This document shows, piece after piece, positions 20,333 to 30,586 of a stretch of 64,000 bases of DNA. How positions within the stretch are numbered: position 1 is the stretch's first letter; each line of letters opens with the position of its first letter. Position numbers and translations under genes: made by a program. A model generated the notes under the pieces. It was not told where the DNA came from. It worked only from the letters and a program-made list of their open reading frames with translations, and ran no database searches. Where the stretch lies: NCBI GenBank assembly GCA_963169105.1, contig OY720639.1, positions 118,069,117 to 118,133,116 of the forward strand, read 5' to 3'. The stretch is from Ceriagrion tenellum (lineage: Eukaryota; Arthropoda; Insecta; Odonata; Coenagrionidae).

Positions 20333-21490
20333 ATGGAAAATTCAAATTTCCCACCCATAAAAAGACCCCGCCCAGACACGGGCGGGCGAGATAAAGAGAT
20401 AATATGTAGTAAGAAGTATTTAATAATGAAGTGTGCAAAAGAAGGTGAAACCTTAAAGAAAGTGTCCCCATTTCTTATTAAGAAAGTATTGTCGGCTGCC
20501 GTACCTGGTGAATTAAGATCAGCAAAGAAGCTAAGAGATGGCACGCTATTAATCGAAACTGATAATATGCAGCAGAGTGAGCGATTACTTACTATGTCCA
20601 TGCTAAATGACATCCCCGTCAAGGTGGAGGTGCACCGCACCCTCAACACGAGTCGGGGAGTTATTTCTCATTACGATCTATTGTATGTCGAGATTGAGGA
20701 GATAAAGAGAGAAATGGCTTCTCAAGGGGTGACCGATGTCAGAAGACTAACGACGAAACGTGACGGTGTCGTAAAAGACACGACGTCCGTTATCCTCACG
20801 TTTTCCCTCGATCAACTCCCCGACAAGGTGTTCGTCGGATATGAATCCGTCCCTGTGCGACCATTCATTCCGGCGCCCATGCGCTGCTTTCAGTGCCAGC
20901 ACTTCGGCCACATCGCCACGCGATGTGAGGGCAAGGCCACCTGCCCGCGCTGCGGACTGGACGTGCATGAGGGTGCGGACTGCACAAAAGATCCCCACTG
21001 CGTAAACTGCGAGGGCTCACACCCAGTTTACTCCCGTAAGTGCCCAAAAATGCTCGAAGAAAGAAAAATAATGGAAATCAAGACCGTAGAAAAAATTACG
21101 TATTTTGAGGCTAGGAAAAAGTTTCGATCCCAAGTTGCGCCGATATTTTCGGAATCGTTCGCCACTGTTGCGGCCAAGCCTGTTACCAAAATAACTATGT
21201 CCACACAGACACCCTGTTTCGATAAGGACGAAAAGCTGAAGGCACCAAATCATGAGAAGGAAAGATTAAACAAAAATAATAATAATAGTAGCAAGGTGGG
21301 TTCATCTCAAACGAACCCACCAAAATCCACCAATGGAGCCCCCGCTGCTATGCGAGGAAAGACTCCATCCCCCGGCCCATCCGGTTTAAACGCACCGGAG
21401 GCAATGGAGGAGGACGAAGGTCCCTCAGAGGCCGAAGTCCTCCGCGCAAAAGAAAAGGGGAAGAAAAGTTACCAGCGTCTCCGACGATAG
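20333..21490 (+). CDS. Copy 1 ORF1, zinc-knuckle nucleic-acid-binding protein
   Basis: 385 codons from the ATG at 20333 (MENSNFPPIKRPR); an upstream in-frame GTG at 20285 is less likely. ORF1 proteins of this type coat LINE RNA and form the RNP. An N-terminal basic segment is followed by an RRM-like region (about residues 25-170: KKVSPFLIKKVLS, KLRDGTLLIET, IPVKVEVHRTLNTSRG), then three zinc knuckles at about 190-250 (CFQCQHFGHIATRC; CPRCGLDVHEGADC; CVNCEGSHPVYSRKC), then a Lys/Ser/Pro-rich tail with an acidic patch (EAMEEDEGPSEAE) and a basic end. It differs from Copy 2 at two residues (Thr/Ser after KEGE, Met/Thr in APAA_RG). ORF2 starts 64 bases downstream, so separate initiation or reinitiation is needed. 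Confidence 0.9.
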   Translation: MENSNFPPIKRPRPDTGGRDKEIICSKKYLIMKCAKEGETLKKVSPFLIKKVLSAAVPGELRSAKKLRDGTLLIETDNMQQSERLLTMSMLNDIPVKVEVHRTLNTSRGVISHYDLLYVEIEEIKREMASQGVTDVRRLTTKRDGVVKDTTSVILTFSLDQLPDKVFVGYESVPVRPFIPAPMRCFQCQHFGHIATRCEGKATCPRCGLDVHEGADCTKDPHCVNCEGSHPVYSRKCPKMLEERKIMEIKTVEKITYFEARKKFRSQVAPIFSESFATVAAKPVTKITMSTQTPCFDKDEKLKAPNHEKERLNKNNNNSSKVGSSQTNPPKSTNGAPAAMRGKTPSPGPSGLNAPEAMEEDEGPSEAEVLRAKEKGKKSYQRLRR

Positions 21491-21554
21491 TCCTCCCACG
21501 AGACTCGGTCCTCGAAAGGTTTTTAAGTAATTTTTTATTTTAAATCCTTTTATC

Positions 21555-24500
21555 ATGGCTTTTATCTTGCAGTGGAACTGCAATGGATTTTATAGACATA
21601 ATGAGGAGTTGAAGTTTTTAGTTAAAGATTTTAACCCCTTATGCATATGTCTGCAAGAGACGCATTTTAAAAATACGGACAAGGGGATTTTAAAGGGTTT
21701 TAATGTTTTTAGATTTGACGATACCAGTGGCCAACGTGCCCAGGGTGGAGTGGCTATTGCTACTCGGGAGGCCCTTTACACCTCCCGAGTACAGCTGAAC
21801 ACGCCTTTTCAGGCGGTGGCTGTGACGGTACACGCCCCGACAGCAATTACGTTGTGCAATGTATACATGCCGGATGGCGCACCGGTCAGCAGACTGAACC
21901 TGGAAGCCCTTTATCGCCAGCTGCCAAGCCCATTTATTTTAGTTGGGGATTTTAACGCTCACGACACCCTATGGGGTAGTTCTAGTGCACAAAGTGACCG
22001 GAGAGGCCGTATTTTAGCCAATTTTATAATGGATTTTAATCTGATTTTATTAAATAACGGGGAGCATACCCGTTTTAACTCCTTCAATGGTCAATTCTCG
22101 ACAATTGACCTTTGTATGTGCTCGAGCACTTTAATGAATAAAATTCATTTGTCAGCTCACGAGGACCTATGTGGGAGCGACCACTTTCCCCTTTTCATAC
22201 AGACAGAGGATAATTTTAACCCTTACTTTATTAGACCTGGTAACTGGATTATCCGGAAAGCTAATTGGGCGCTTTTTAAAGAGAACTTTAATTTTACTTT
22301 TGACGAACGGTATGACGGAATTTTAAACATAGAAAATATGACAAGAGGTGTAATAGAATCCGCCACGTGCAGCGTGCCTCGATCAGCACAAATGTCTTCT
22401 AGGCCTGCAGTTCCATGGTGGAACGAGGAATGCGCGGAAGCTATTTGTAAGCGCAAGAGGGCGCTACGAATATTCAAGAAATATCCAACGGCCACCAATC
22501 TTTCGACATTTAGGCGCCTCCGAGCCAAAGCTCGAAGGGTAGTAAAGGAGGCAAAAAAGGTTTCATGGAGAGAATATGTTTCTGGAATTAACTACAAAAC
22601 CCCTCTTGCACAGGTATGGAACAGGGTCAGGCGTATTTCGGGAAACCACCATCAGCTGAGCGTCTCCTTCCTTAAGGTTGGCGGCAATGTCTTGACATCT
22701 CTTTCGGCTATCGGTGAGGTATTCGGCCAGTTGTTCTCTAGCATATCCCGTGACGACGCATACGACGACTTATTCTTGTCCATTAAGACACAAAAGGAAT
22801 CATCACCGCTGATCTTTACACCCGCGAGAACAGTAGAGGATTATAACATCCCTTTTTCACTTTGGGAACTGCGTTCAGCAATTGCAGAATCCAGGGACTC
22901 TGCCGTAGGAATGGACGACATCCATAATGCATTTCTCCGGAATTTTTCGGAGAAGGCATTGTCGGAGGTCCTGCGCTCCCTTAACCAACTTTGGGTCGAG
23001 GGTAGCTTTCCACCATCCTGGCGGGAGTCTGTTATAATCCCAATTCTTAAACAGGGAAAGGATAGAGCTGACCCGAATAATTATCGACCTATCTCCTTAA
23101 CCAGTTGCCTGTGCAAGGTAATGGAGAGAATGGTGAATCGACGACTCGTTTGGTGGTTAGAGCGTCGAAACCTTATCTCAAGTATCCAGTGCGGGTTCAG
23201 ACGTGGCCGTTCGACCATAGATCACCTGGTCAGGGTCGATAACTTTATCCAGGAGGCCTTTCTACTGCGTCAACACGTTGTGGGTGTCTTTTTCGACATG
23301 GAAAAAGCATACGACAGAGTTTGGAGACATAAAATATTGACGACTCTTCACAAGTGGGGATTGAGAGGTAATTTACCTGTTTTTATACAACATTTTTTAA
23401 GGGATCGTGTTTTTAAAGTTAGGATAGGTAGACACCTATCCGAATTTTATCGGCAGGACAATGGAGTACCCCAAGGGTCGGTTTTAAGCGTGACACTATT
23501 TGCAATTGCGATTAACGACGTCGCGGAATGCATTAAACCTCCTCTCATGGGATCTCTGTTTGTAGACGATTTAGCAATATTTTGCAGATCGTCCAAATTA
23601 GTTACCGCAACCAGAGTAATCCAGCTGGCCTTAAATAGATTGGAGGTTTGGACACAGAGGAATGGTTTTAAGTTTTCCTCGGAGAAGTGCAAGTGCGTAC
23701 ATTTTTACCGGGTGAGGGGGCACTATAATCCACCAGCTTTGTCACTATGTGGCAATTTTTTACCGTTTGTGGAATCGGTCCGGTTCCTTGGTTTGACCCT
23801 GGACTACCGACTGAACTGGCGCGAACACACACAAATTTTAAGAAATAAATGCCTTCGGACTTTAAACATTTTAAAATTTTTAAGCCACACGACATGGGGT
23901 GCCGACCGTAGGTCCCTAATTTTATTGTACCGCACACTTATCCGCTCAAGATTGGATTACGGATCAATTGTTTACGCTTCTGCACGGGAATCGTACCTAA
24001 GACCTTTAACTTCGGTACACAACGCAGGGCTACGAATATCTACAGGCGCTTTCCGAACAAGTCCGGTGCTCAGTATATATACGGATGCTGGAGAGCCGCC
24101 GTTGACGTACCGGAGGACTATTTTAATGTGCTCGTACGTCGTCAAAGTTTTATCAATGTCAAATCACCCATGTTTTAATATGATTTTTAACCCTAGATTT
24201 TTAGAACCTTTTAACCGACGGACAAGAGCAACTAAGCCGCTAAGTATCCGTTTTAACGAATTCACTCAGGGTATTGGTTTCTCGCCTCCACGGATACATC
24301 CTATAGGGTATTCTAAGTACCCTCCTTGGGTAATTCCTCAACCTAGAATTTACTCGCACCTAAACACCCGACTAAAGGCCTGCTCCACTGCCTCAGAATA
24401 CCAGGTTTTATTCAGCGAATTCCTCGACTGCCATCCGGACATGATCCCTATCTTTACAGACGGATCAAAGAGCGATATGGCTTGCGCGTGCGCTGTTTCA

Positions 24501-25256
24501 TCCTACCAAAACGTAAAGATCCAAGCTAAGCTCAATGGTATGTGTAGTATATACACAGCTGAGCTGCTGGCCATTAAGTTGGCCCTTGAGGAGATAGGAG
24601 ATTCAGGCGAGTCTTTCGTAATTTGTACAGACTCGAGGAGCGCACTTGAATCCATTTCCGACTTCTTCCCCAGGCACCCTCTTGTCCAGAGTATACAGTC
24701 CACCCTACTGTCCCTTGATAAGAAGAGAATCAAGGTGGGTTTTCTTTGGGTACCTGGACATATGGGAATAGCGGGGAACGAGATGGCAGACGCCGCTGCG
24801 AAGGAAGCCCTGGAAATTGAGGAACCTACCTGGACTTTGGTACCTTACCAAGACCTCCAAGCAGCCTTCCGAAAGAAGGTGCTAGAGCAGTGGACCAATA
24901 AATGGAACGATGTAACGAACAACAAGCTACGTTATATTAAACCGGTAACGTCGGTGTGGCCCACTTCCGTCCGGAACAGTCGCAGAGAGGAAGTCGTCAT
25001 CACGAGGTTGCGTATCGGGCACTGCGCCCTGACCCACTCGTTCCTCTTTACAGACGAGAAGATACCACCATGCTGTGATGATTGTGACTGTCCTCTCAGT
25101 GTGCGACACCTCCTGACGGAGTGCGACAAATACCAAGGTATGCGCGAAAGGCTAGGCGTCAGGGGACACCTAAAGGAAGTTTTAGGAGACGATATCGATC
25201 GAATTAACCGAGTCTTGTCTTACATAAAAGAAATCGGGCTTCTTAACAAAATATAA
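21555..25256 (+). CDS. Copy 1 ORF2: endonuclease, RT, RNase H, Cys/His motif
   Basis: 1233 codons, intact. EEP endonuclease at about residues 1-220: N in QWNCNGF, E in CLQETHF, D and N in VGDFNAHD, and SDHFPLF. RT at about 450-800: NYRPISLTSCLCK, FFDMEKAYDRVW (motif A Asp), NGVPQGSVLSVTLF (B), LFVDDLAIF (C), EKCKCVHF (D), VRFLGLTLD (E). RNase H at about 965-1090 with D in FTDGSKSD, E in YTAELLAIK, D in CTDSRSAL and D in NEMADAAAK, and VPGHMGIAGN. C-terminal CCDDCDCPLSVRHLLTECDKY is a likely zinc-binding nucleic acid contact. All catalytic residues are present, so the copy may be active. It would nick target DNA, prime reverse transcription from the nick and remove template RNA. Clade I/Nimb-like by domain order. 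Confidence 0.95.
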   Translation: MAFILQWNCNGFYRHNEELKFLVKDFNPLCICLQETHFKNTDKGILKGFNVFRFDDTSGQRAQGGVAIATREALYTSRVQLNTPFQAVAVTVHAPTAITLCNVYMPDGAPVSRLNLEALYRQLPSPFILVGDFNAHDTLWGSSSAQSDRRGRILANFIMDFNLILLNNGEHTRFNSFNGQFSTIDLCMCSSTLMNKIHLSAHEDLCGSDHFPLFIQTEDNFNPYFIRPGNWIIRKANWALFKENFNFTFDERYDGILNIENMTRGVIESATCSVPRSAQMSSRPAVPWWNEECAEAICKRKRALRIFKKYPTATNLSTFRRLRAKARRVVKEAKKVSWREYVSGINYKTPLAQVWNRVRRISGNHHQLSVSFLKVGGNVLTSLSAIGEVFGQLFSSISRDDAYDDLFLSIKTQKESSPLIFTPARTVEDYNIPFSLWELRSAIAESRDSAVGMDDIHNAFLRNFSEKALSEVLRSLNQLWVEGSFPPSWRESVIIPILKQGKDRADPNNYRPISLTSCLCKVMERMVNRRLVWWLERRNLISSIQCGFRRGRSTIDHLVRVDNFIQEAFLLRQHVVGVFFDMEKAYDRVWRHKILTTLHKWGLRGNLPVFIQHFLRDRVFKVRIGRHLSEFYRQDNGVPQGSVLSVTLFAIAINDVAECIKPPLMGSLFVDDLAIFCRSSKLVTATRVIQLALNRLEVWTQRNGFKFSSEKCKCVHFYRVRGHYNPPALSLCGNFLPFVESVRFLGLTLDYRLNWREHTQILRNKCLRTLNILKFLSHTTWGADRRSLILLYRTLIRSRLDYGSIVYASARESYLRPLTSVHNAGLRISTGAFRTSPVLSIYTDAGEPPLTYRRTILMCSYVVKVLSMSNHPCFNMIFNPRFLEPFNRRTRATKPLSIRFNEFTQGIGFSPPRIHPIGYSKYPPWVIPQPRIYSHLNTRLKACSTASEYQVLFSEFLDCHPDMIPIFTDGSKSDMACACAVSSYQNVKIQAKLNGMCSIYTAELLAIKLALEEIGDSGESFVICTDSRSALESISDFFPRHPLVQSIQSTLLSLDKKRIKVGFLWVPGHMGIAGNEMADAAAKEALEIEEPTWTLVPYQDLQAAFRKKVLEQWTNKWNDVTNNKLRYIKPVTSVWPTSVRNSRREEVVITRLRIGHCALTHSFLFTDEKIPPCCDDCDCPLSVRHLLTECDKYQGMRERLGVRGHLKEVLGDDIDRINRVLSYIKEIGLLNKI

Positions 25257-25403
25257 TATAGATATATCTATAGTGATACAAGATGAATACGTATGTATAA
25301 ATTATATATGATTTTAGGAATGGTATATAAATAAAATAGATTGTGCGCGGTGCCAATGACCATAGTCGTCGACGCACCCGAACACCCAACTACTACTACT
25401 ACT
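25257..25403 (+). other. Copy 1 3' UTR, hairpin and CTA tail
   Basis: Short 3' UTR with GGTGC (25349-25353) pairing with GCACC (25374-25378), then about six CTA units. There is no poly-A signal or A-tail. The right target duplication follows at 25404-25417. Confidence 0.8.
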
Positions 25404-25690
25404 ACTACTTCATTCCCCGGGGTGAGGCAGTCTTGTGGGATGACCTCTCTGACGGCGGCAATGTCATTGCGGATTAGCAGTGTGGTGCCTCCCGAAGTGT
25501 TGCCAAGCCTCGCGGTGCTGAATTCCTGAAATCCAGAGATATTAACACTTGAGTTTGGACGCAGATAGGTCTCCACCAGCCCCATGATGGCGACCTTCCT
25601 TGTCCTTATGTGGTCTTTCAGTAAGGGCCTCTTTTGGCCCAAGCCACCGCGAATATTAATAAATGACACTCTTGACTTATCATTGGCCAT
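25404..25690 (-). pseudogene. LINE M1 ORF2, N-terminal endonuclease part
   Basis: Starts with ATG at 25690 (MANDKSRVSFINIRGG), then LVETYLRPN (Glu of the endonuclease) and TPGNEV at the Copy 1 junction. Joining to 19740 continues the endonuclease as GNEVVLARVHIKK, so the interruption is exactly the insertion of Copy 1. ORF2 overlaps the end of ORF1: the sequence ATGGCCAATGA contains the ORF2 start and, one frame over, the ORF1 stop. Confidence 0.8.
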
Positions 25691-27489
25691 TGAAGAGGCT
25701 AGAGAAGAGCGATGGGAATGCCGTACGTGGGGAGTACAGCGGGGTGACTGTCATTCCCAGTACGGTCTTTGCCGCATCGTCGATGGTTCGTCCTACTGCC
25801 TGGCGCTGATCTTGGTGGATGTTGGTCAGCACCATCGTCAGCAGGTGGAGCAGCTCCTTCCTGGTCACTGGCTTCGCGTCCACGGGGAGGGCGGGGATGG
25901 CCTGCAAAACAGACGCGTCGGGGTGAATTGGGGCGGCCGCGGCGAGCGAGGGTGGTGCGCGGGGACAACTCCCATCGCCCGCCCTGTGCTCGCCGCCGCA
26001 GTCCGGGCAGCGCTCCTGACGGGCCGTGCCTTCCCTCTACCGGCGTGGACCGGAAGGGCGTCCGTAACGAGCCCGCTCGTCACTCCGCCGAGACTGCTTA
26101 GCCTGGGGAGGGGGGCTTGGATGCTTCGCATCGATAACTTCTCCCATAGAGGCTTATCCCGCGCCGTATCATGTCCCTGCAACGGTCCTCTGCCTGGAGC
26201 TCCGTGACGACCCGCATCACGGTGCTCGGCCTCTTCGTGCGCCTGGCCCTGATCCTCCAGATGACGAGGACAGGAACACCAAGGTCCTCCAGGCCGTCCC
26301 TGATGTCCTTCTCCAGTGTCGCATGGTCCACCCCTTTAACGACGAAGGATAAGGTGTTCTGAATGAATGATTCAGATCTAGGGACTTTAAGTTTAGGGGC
26401 GGAGCGGGGACCCTGTGGTTAAGAGACCCGTATGGGCTCTCCTACTAAGTGGGCCAAGCGATTCTCTCCACCGCGTAGGATTTCCAGCCCCTTTCCGCAG
26501 ATCTGGACTCTCACAGTCCTCTCGACCGAGCGCACGTCCATACGCGCTGAAGACAGGCTGGGGAAGGCCTGCTTCCAGCACGAGTGGAACTGGCGCTGCG
26601 TGTTATTCGGGGGTAGATGGGTGATGGACACCCACGAGAGGACCTGCCCGGGAGGGTTGGGAGGGCGTGTGTTGGAGGGAGGGGGCCCTGTCTTCGTGGA
26701 CCCTGCACGACGGCCGGTGGGGGTTGTCCACTCGCCAGAGGTGCTCGCTAGTGCGGGCGGGGTTCCCTTCGCCGGCCGGATGGGTTGTGGGAAGGGCAGG
26801 GAGAGGAGTGGGAGGAATGGTCCATGGGTGAGGGAAGGTGGAGGACCGACGATGAACGGGTTCACCGACATGAGGGGCGGTATCTGGGAAGGTGGCCTGC
26901 TAGGGGGGGAGAAGGTGGGGGGCGCCGGCCCGATCGGCATGAATGCGGATGTCCGGCCATTGGGTGTAGGGTGGCCGTTGTTAGATGATGTAGGCGTGCT
27001 TGTTGCGGCCGCCGGTGTCGGGCCACCGACGGACGGGCCTGTAGGGACGGGGGTCTCGAAATCCGGCGACGCCACGGATCGAGTCGGATGATGAATTTGG
27101 ATTGGTGGGAAGGAGGTTTAGGCCCAGAGTTCCTCATCCGGGGAAAGAACGGGTGAGTTCCTCAGAGGGGCCATTACCCTGGGACTCATCGCTGGGCACG
27201 ACGCTGAGCGTGGGGAGGGGTGACCCACGACTACCCTGGGACCCCTCGGTGTGGAGGCGTCCGAGTCGGTGCTCGGCGATGCGGGCCATTGGGGGGAGGG
27301 GGATTGCAGTTTGGGGTGTCCGGAGTGGACTACTGCTCGGGGTGAGGTTTTCACGACCCCAGAGCGCACCCGTCCACACCTCCGTGCGCACGCCGGTGAG
27401 CTGATGGTGGGCCATCTGGCCCCCTGCCGGGCCAGTGAGGCTTGACCCGGCTCCGTTGGGCGGCTCCACGCAACGCTTGCCTTGTCCAA
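25680..27489 (-). pseudogene. LINE M1 ORF1, proline-rich gag-like protein
   Basis: Minus-strand, GC-rich. Readable parts in order: a long Pro/Ser/Thr-rich N-terminal region (frame 27075-26419, ending with a stop after EPIRVS), then an RRM-like part HATLEKDIRDGLEDLGVPVL with TELQAEDRCRDMI (26331-26098), a Cys/His knuckle C-x2-C-x4-H-x5-C (CPDCGGEHRAGDGSC, near 25980) in another frame, and a helical tail RKELLHLLTMVLTNIHQDQR ending at the ORF1 stop at 25680. At least one nonsense and one frameshift separate these parts. The N-terminal limit is uncertain; the frame 27489-27118 may be 5' UTR or more ORF1. Such ORF1 proteins bind LINE RNA. Confidence 0.55.
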
Positions 27490-28723
27490 GCGACCAAGAT
27501 TAATAAGGCACTGTTGAAGACTGGTGGGGGAAATGCCGATAGGCGGCCTGTGAGCTCTGTAATTAGTGTGAGACGTATTTCAAAGTTTATTAAGATTTAA
27601 TTCAAGTAACTAAATTATTTAAGATTTAATTCAACTATCAATTAACTATTATGTAAAATTATTCAAGGGTGCGTGTAGGAGACGGTTTTGTTGGCCCTGA
27701 TGAGGGCCTTGATTGGCCGCTCTTAAGCGGCGCTGCAAGGGAGGCGGGTACGTTACGAAGTTACGTGAAGGGGTAGTGTGTTTTGATTGGCCGCTCTTAT
27801 ACGGCTATGAACCTAGGAAGGCGGGGTGGCAGTGTTTTATTGGCCCTGAAGAGGGCCTTGATTGGCCGCTCTTATACGGCTTGAACCTAGGGAGAGGACT
27901 GGGCGCTAAGGAGGCAAAAAGTTGGACGAAGGCGACGCTAAATTTACCTGGGGAGGAAGACTCGGAGCGGTTAGGTGTTTTATTGTCCCTGAGGAGGGCC
28001 TTAGATTGCCGCTCTTATACGGCTGGTCAAAGCTTGGCGTTAGGAACTCTATATGCGGATCGGAGGAAAAGGACTCGACGCGGTGTAGTTTTTGGTCCTG
28101 AAGAGGGCCTTGGGGCCCTCCTGAGGGTAAGTGCCGGTTCCCCCCCTTAAGGGGGGAGCGGTTGTGTTGTGTTGTCCCTCCCTACCCGCGTGTACCTATT
28201 GGACCGCTTGCCCGTAGACAAACGGAAGCTCCCGGTTGTGCCCCGCGACTGAGAACGAGGGTCTACGTTAAACTCGCGCCGCTGTTGTTTGTATAGGGAG
28301 CTCCTTGGCTGCTAACGAGTGCCTTAGCGTGCAATGCCGAGGAGATTTGGGGGCCCTCGGTCAGGCCAACGAGTGCGTCGGTGGCGACCGAGAGGGTTTA
28401 GTGTGGCGGAAGTAGGACGTACAAGGACCGGGCCCTTGTAATCTACTTTAACTCCGAAGACCCCGGGTCGTTATTCCCCGGGCGGGGCGACTCCTACGGC
28501 CAATAGGGTGCTAAGCGTCGGATACCGATCCACCAAGGTGGCCGGTCCGAGCGCGAAGTTCCTAACGCCGGCCTGCAAGAAAAGTTGGTTCCGCGTTCGA
28601 TCCAATTCCAATGAACCTGGGTTTCTCCCTTCCCAGGTGTTTATGGTGCCTTTCCAGCTTCTGCTTCTAAGGCGGGTGCTTGCTGGTATGGTATCTCAAG
28701 ATTTCATTTCCGTTCCGTGCATT
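27490..28723 (-). repeat. GC-rich tandem monomers, likely LINE 5' UTR
   Basis: No protein motif. Between 27688 and 28135 an imperfect unit recurs about five times: a 6-bp hairpin GGCCCT-GAWG-AGGGCC (27693, 27842, degenerate at 27985 and 28094), then TTGATTGGCCGCTCTTATACGGC. On the minus strand this gives CCAAT boxes and TATAAGAG words repeating upstream of LINE M1 ORF1. Spacing varies (about 60-145 bases). The rest (28150-28720) is GC-rich with further short hairpins (for example CCCCCCTTAAGGGGGG near 28140). Confidence 0.5.
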
Positions 28724-30586
28724 CTACAGCAGCCTTGGCCGCTTTGATGGAGGGAGGTTGGCTGCGATGTCCGTGCTCGCTAAGGGACGCTTGTGGCGGT
28801 CCCACGGCATGACGGTGATCGCAGCCAGCCTGCTGATCTCCCGATGAGTGGAGTCTTCTGCTCTGCCGAAGAATTCCGTGGAGATTCTCGGCAGGAGGAC
28901 GTCAAGGGGCTCCAAATTCCCGTCTCGGTGCATCCTGTCCACGCGGTCGTAGCGGCCGCGATTCAGGATCCACCGAAGTGCAGTGTTCTGCACCACCTGG
29001 ATTCTCTGGAGGGTCGACTTATGCACTCCCGACCATACAGGAGCTGCATACGTGATGACGGGCAGCACGCAGCTCCTGTAGAGTCGTCTTCTCGTGTCCA
29101 TGCTCAGCACCGGCGTTTGTAAAATCGGCCGGAGCCGAATTATCGCCGCCAGCGCTTTTGCACGGACACTTTCCGCTTGCTGCTTCCACAGCAGCTTCTG
29201 GTCCAGCAGCACTCCGAGGTAACGGACTTCGGACTCCCACGGGATGTGGGTCCCGTTCACCACTAAACGGCGGACTCCATGCGACGCTCCTTTGGAGGGA
29301 TGGAACATGATGGCCTTCGTTTTCCCGGCGTTGACCCGGATACGCCATCTACGATACCAACAAGTGAGATCGTAGATGGCATCCTGAAGGCCATCAGCTG
29401 CTGCCCATCCCTGCATGGATCTGGTCAGGAGCGCCGCGTCGTCTGCGTAGAGGGACAGGACCGTGTTATACCCTTGATCCCGAGGGATGTCGTGGGTATA
29501 CACGTTGAAGAGAATCGGCCCGAGGACAGAACCCTGAGGCACGCCAGCATTGACACGCTGGATGCCGGATTCCGCCCCGAGCCAACTCACGCTGAATGTC
29601 CTGTCCCTCAAGTAATCCCGGAATAGCCTCAGGATCCAATCCGGGAAGTGGAGTCGGCTCATCTTCAACAGGAGGCCCTGATGCCACACTCGGTCAAAGA
29701 CCTTCGAGATGTCGAAGAAGGCCCCCGCGACCGAGTTTTTCCTGTTGAAGGCGTCGGTGATGAAGTCCGTTGTTCTCGCCAGCTGCTGGACCGTGGAGTG
29801 CCCTTCGCGGAAGCCAAACTGCTCATCCGGGAAGATTTCAGCCTCCCTGATGAACTCGCAGATCGGCCACCGCAGTAGTCGTTCGAAGATCTTGCCGAAT
29901 CCGTCTAGAAGTGAGATCGACCGGAACTCATCCGGACCGAGCTCGTCCTTCGTCGACGTCTTCGGCAGACAGGTGATCTTCGCCCTCTTCCAGGTGAACT
30001 TCCCGTGGCCGAGGAATCGATGGACAGAGGATCTTGGGATCGGTTTTCTGTTGAACACTGGGCGGATTTGTGGTTCGTGTTTGCGTTTGCGTGTAAAGTG
30101 AATGTGTGTGCTTTTGTCTGCGTTGATTGATATTTTCCATGTTTGCGTCCATTTGTGTAATTGGTGTAGGTGAGTGTTTAATTTGCGGAAATTTGCGTCT
30201 CCTGTTTTGGATGTGGCAGAAATGGCTGTGTCGTCCGCGTACATGTGAATTTGTGTGTTGGGTGTGGTTGGCATGTCGTTTACGTAGATGTTAAATAGCA
30301 GAGGGCTTAGTAAGGAACCTTGGGGGACGCCAGCTTCGGCAGGGCGGGTTGAGGAAAGGAATCCCGAGTCAGAGACTCGGAATGTTCGGGATGTGAGGTA
30401 GGATTTGATGAGGTTGGTTAAAGGGATAGGAAAGATGAGGGAGGTGAGTTTGTGGACAAGACCACGATGCCAAACTCTGTCAAAGGCGCGAGCCACATCG
30501 AGAAAAATGACATCGGTGAATTGCCCACGGTTAAAGCCATGAGAGATCGTCTCTACCAAACGGAGCGTTTGATGTACGGCAGACAT
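28724..30586 (-). pseudogene. In-frame chimera of two LINE reverse transcriptases (M3 + M2b)
   Basis: A single 620-codon frame with two RT domains. Residues 1-~190 carry RT motifs A to D of one Jockey-like element (FLDVARAFDRVWH, AGVPQGSLLSPLLF, MYADDTAIS, SINADKSTHIHF) and stop at SVHRFLG. The frame then continues directly into the RT start of a second element (GKFTWKRAKITCLPK, DEFRSISLL, QFGFREGHSTVQQL, FFDISKVFDRVWH, NAGVPQGSVLGPILF, LYADDAALL) through to a normal Jockey-type C-terminus (PWDRHKRPLASTDIAANL). The second has AFFDIS-KVFD where AFD is usual. This is a junction of two LINEs near 30015, not a natural two-RT protein. No RNase H in either. Confidence 0.8.

Larger units (their letters stand above)
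19743..25403 (+). mobile_element. Complete LINE Copy 1 (I/Nimb-like)
   Basis: Full-length, apparently intact non-LTR retrotransposon of about 5.66 kb: 5' UTR with structured motifs (19743-20332), ORF1 (20333-21490), a 64-base gap, ORF2 (21555-25256), and a short 3' UTR with hairpin and CTA repeats. It matches Copy 2 at a constant offset of 25,235 bases with no indel and only about ten substitutions noticed by eye. It is inserted in the endonuclease region of LINE M1, opposite in strand. Confidence 0.93.

Noticed and set aside
25865..27489. Many overlapping GC-rich frames on both strands near 26-27.4 kb
   Set aside because: High GC leaves stops rare on both strands. Only the minus-strand frames with RRM-like and Cys/His motifs fit a LINE ORF1.
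27693..27708. Histone mRNA 3' stem-loop
   Set aside because: The stem matches GGCCCT/AGGGCC but the loop is GATG or GAAG, not U-rich, and there is no histone coding sequence nearby.
28724..30586. A natural protein with two RT domains
   Set aside because: Each half lacks the part the other would supply at the junction, and the join falls in the middle of a conserved RT block.
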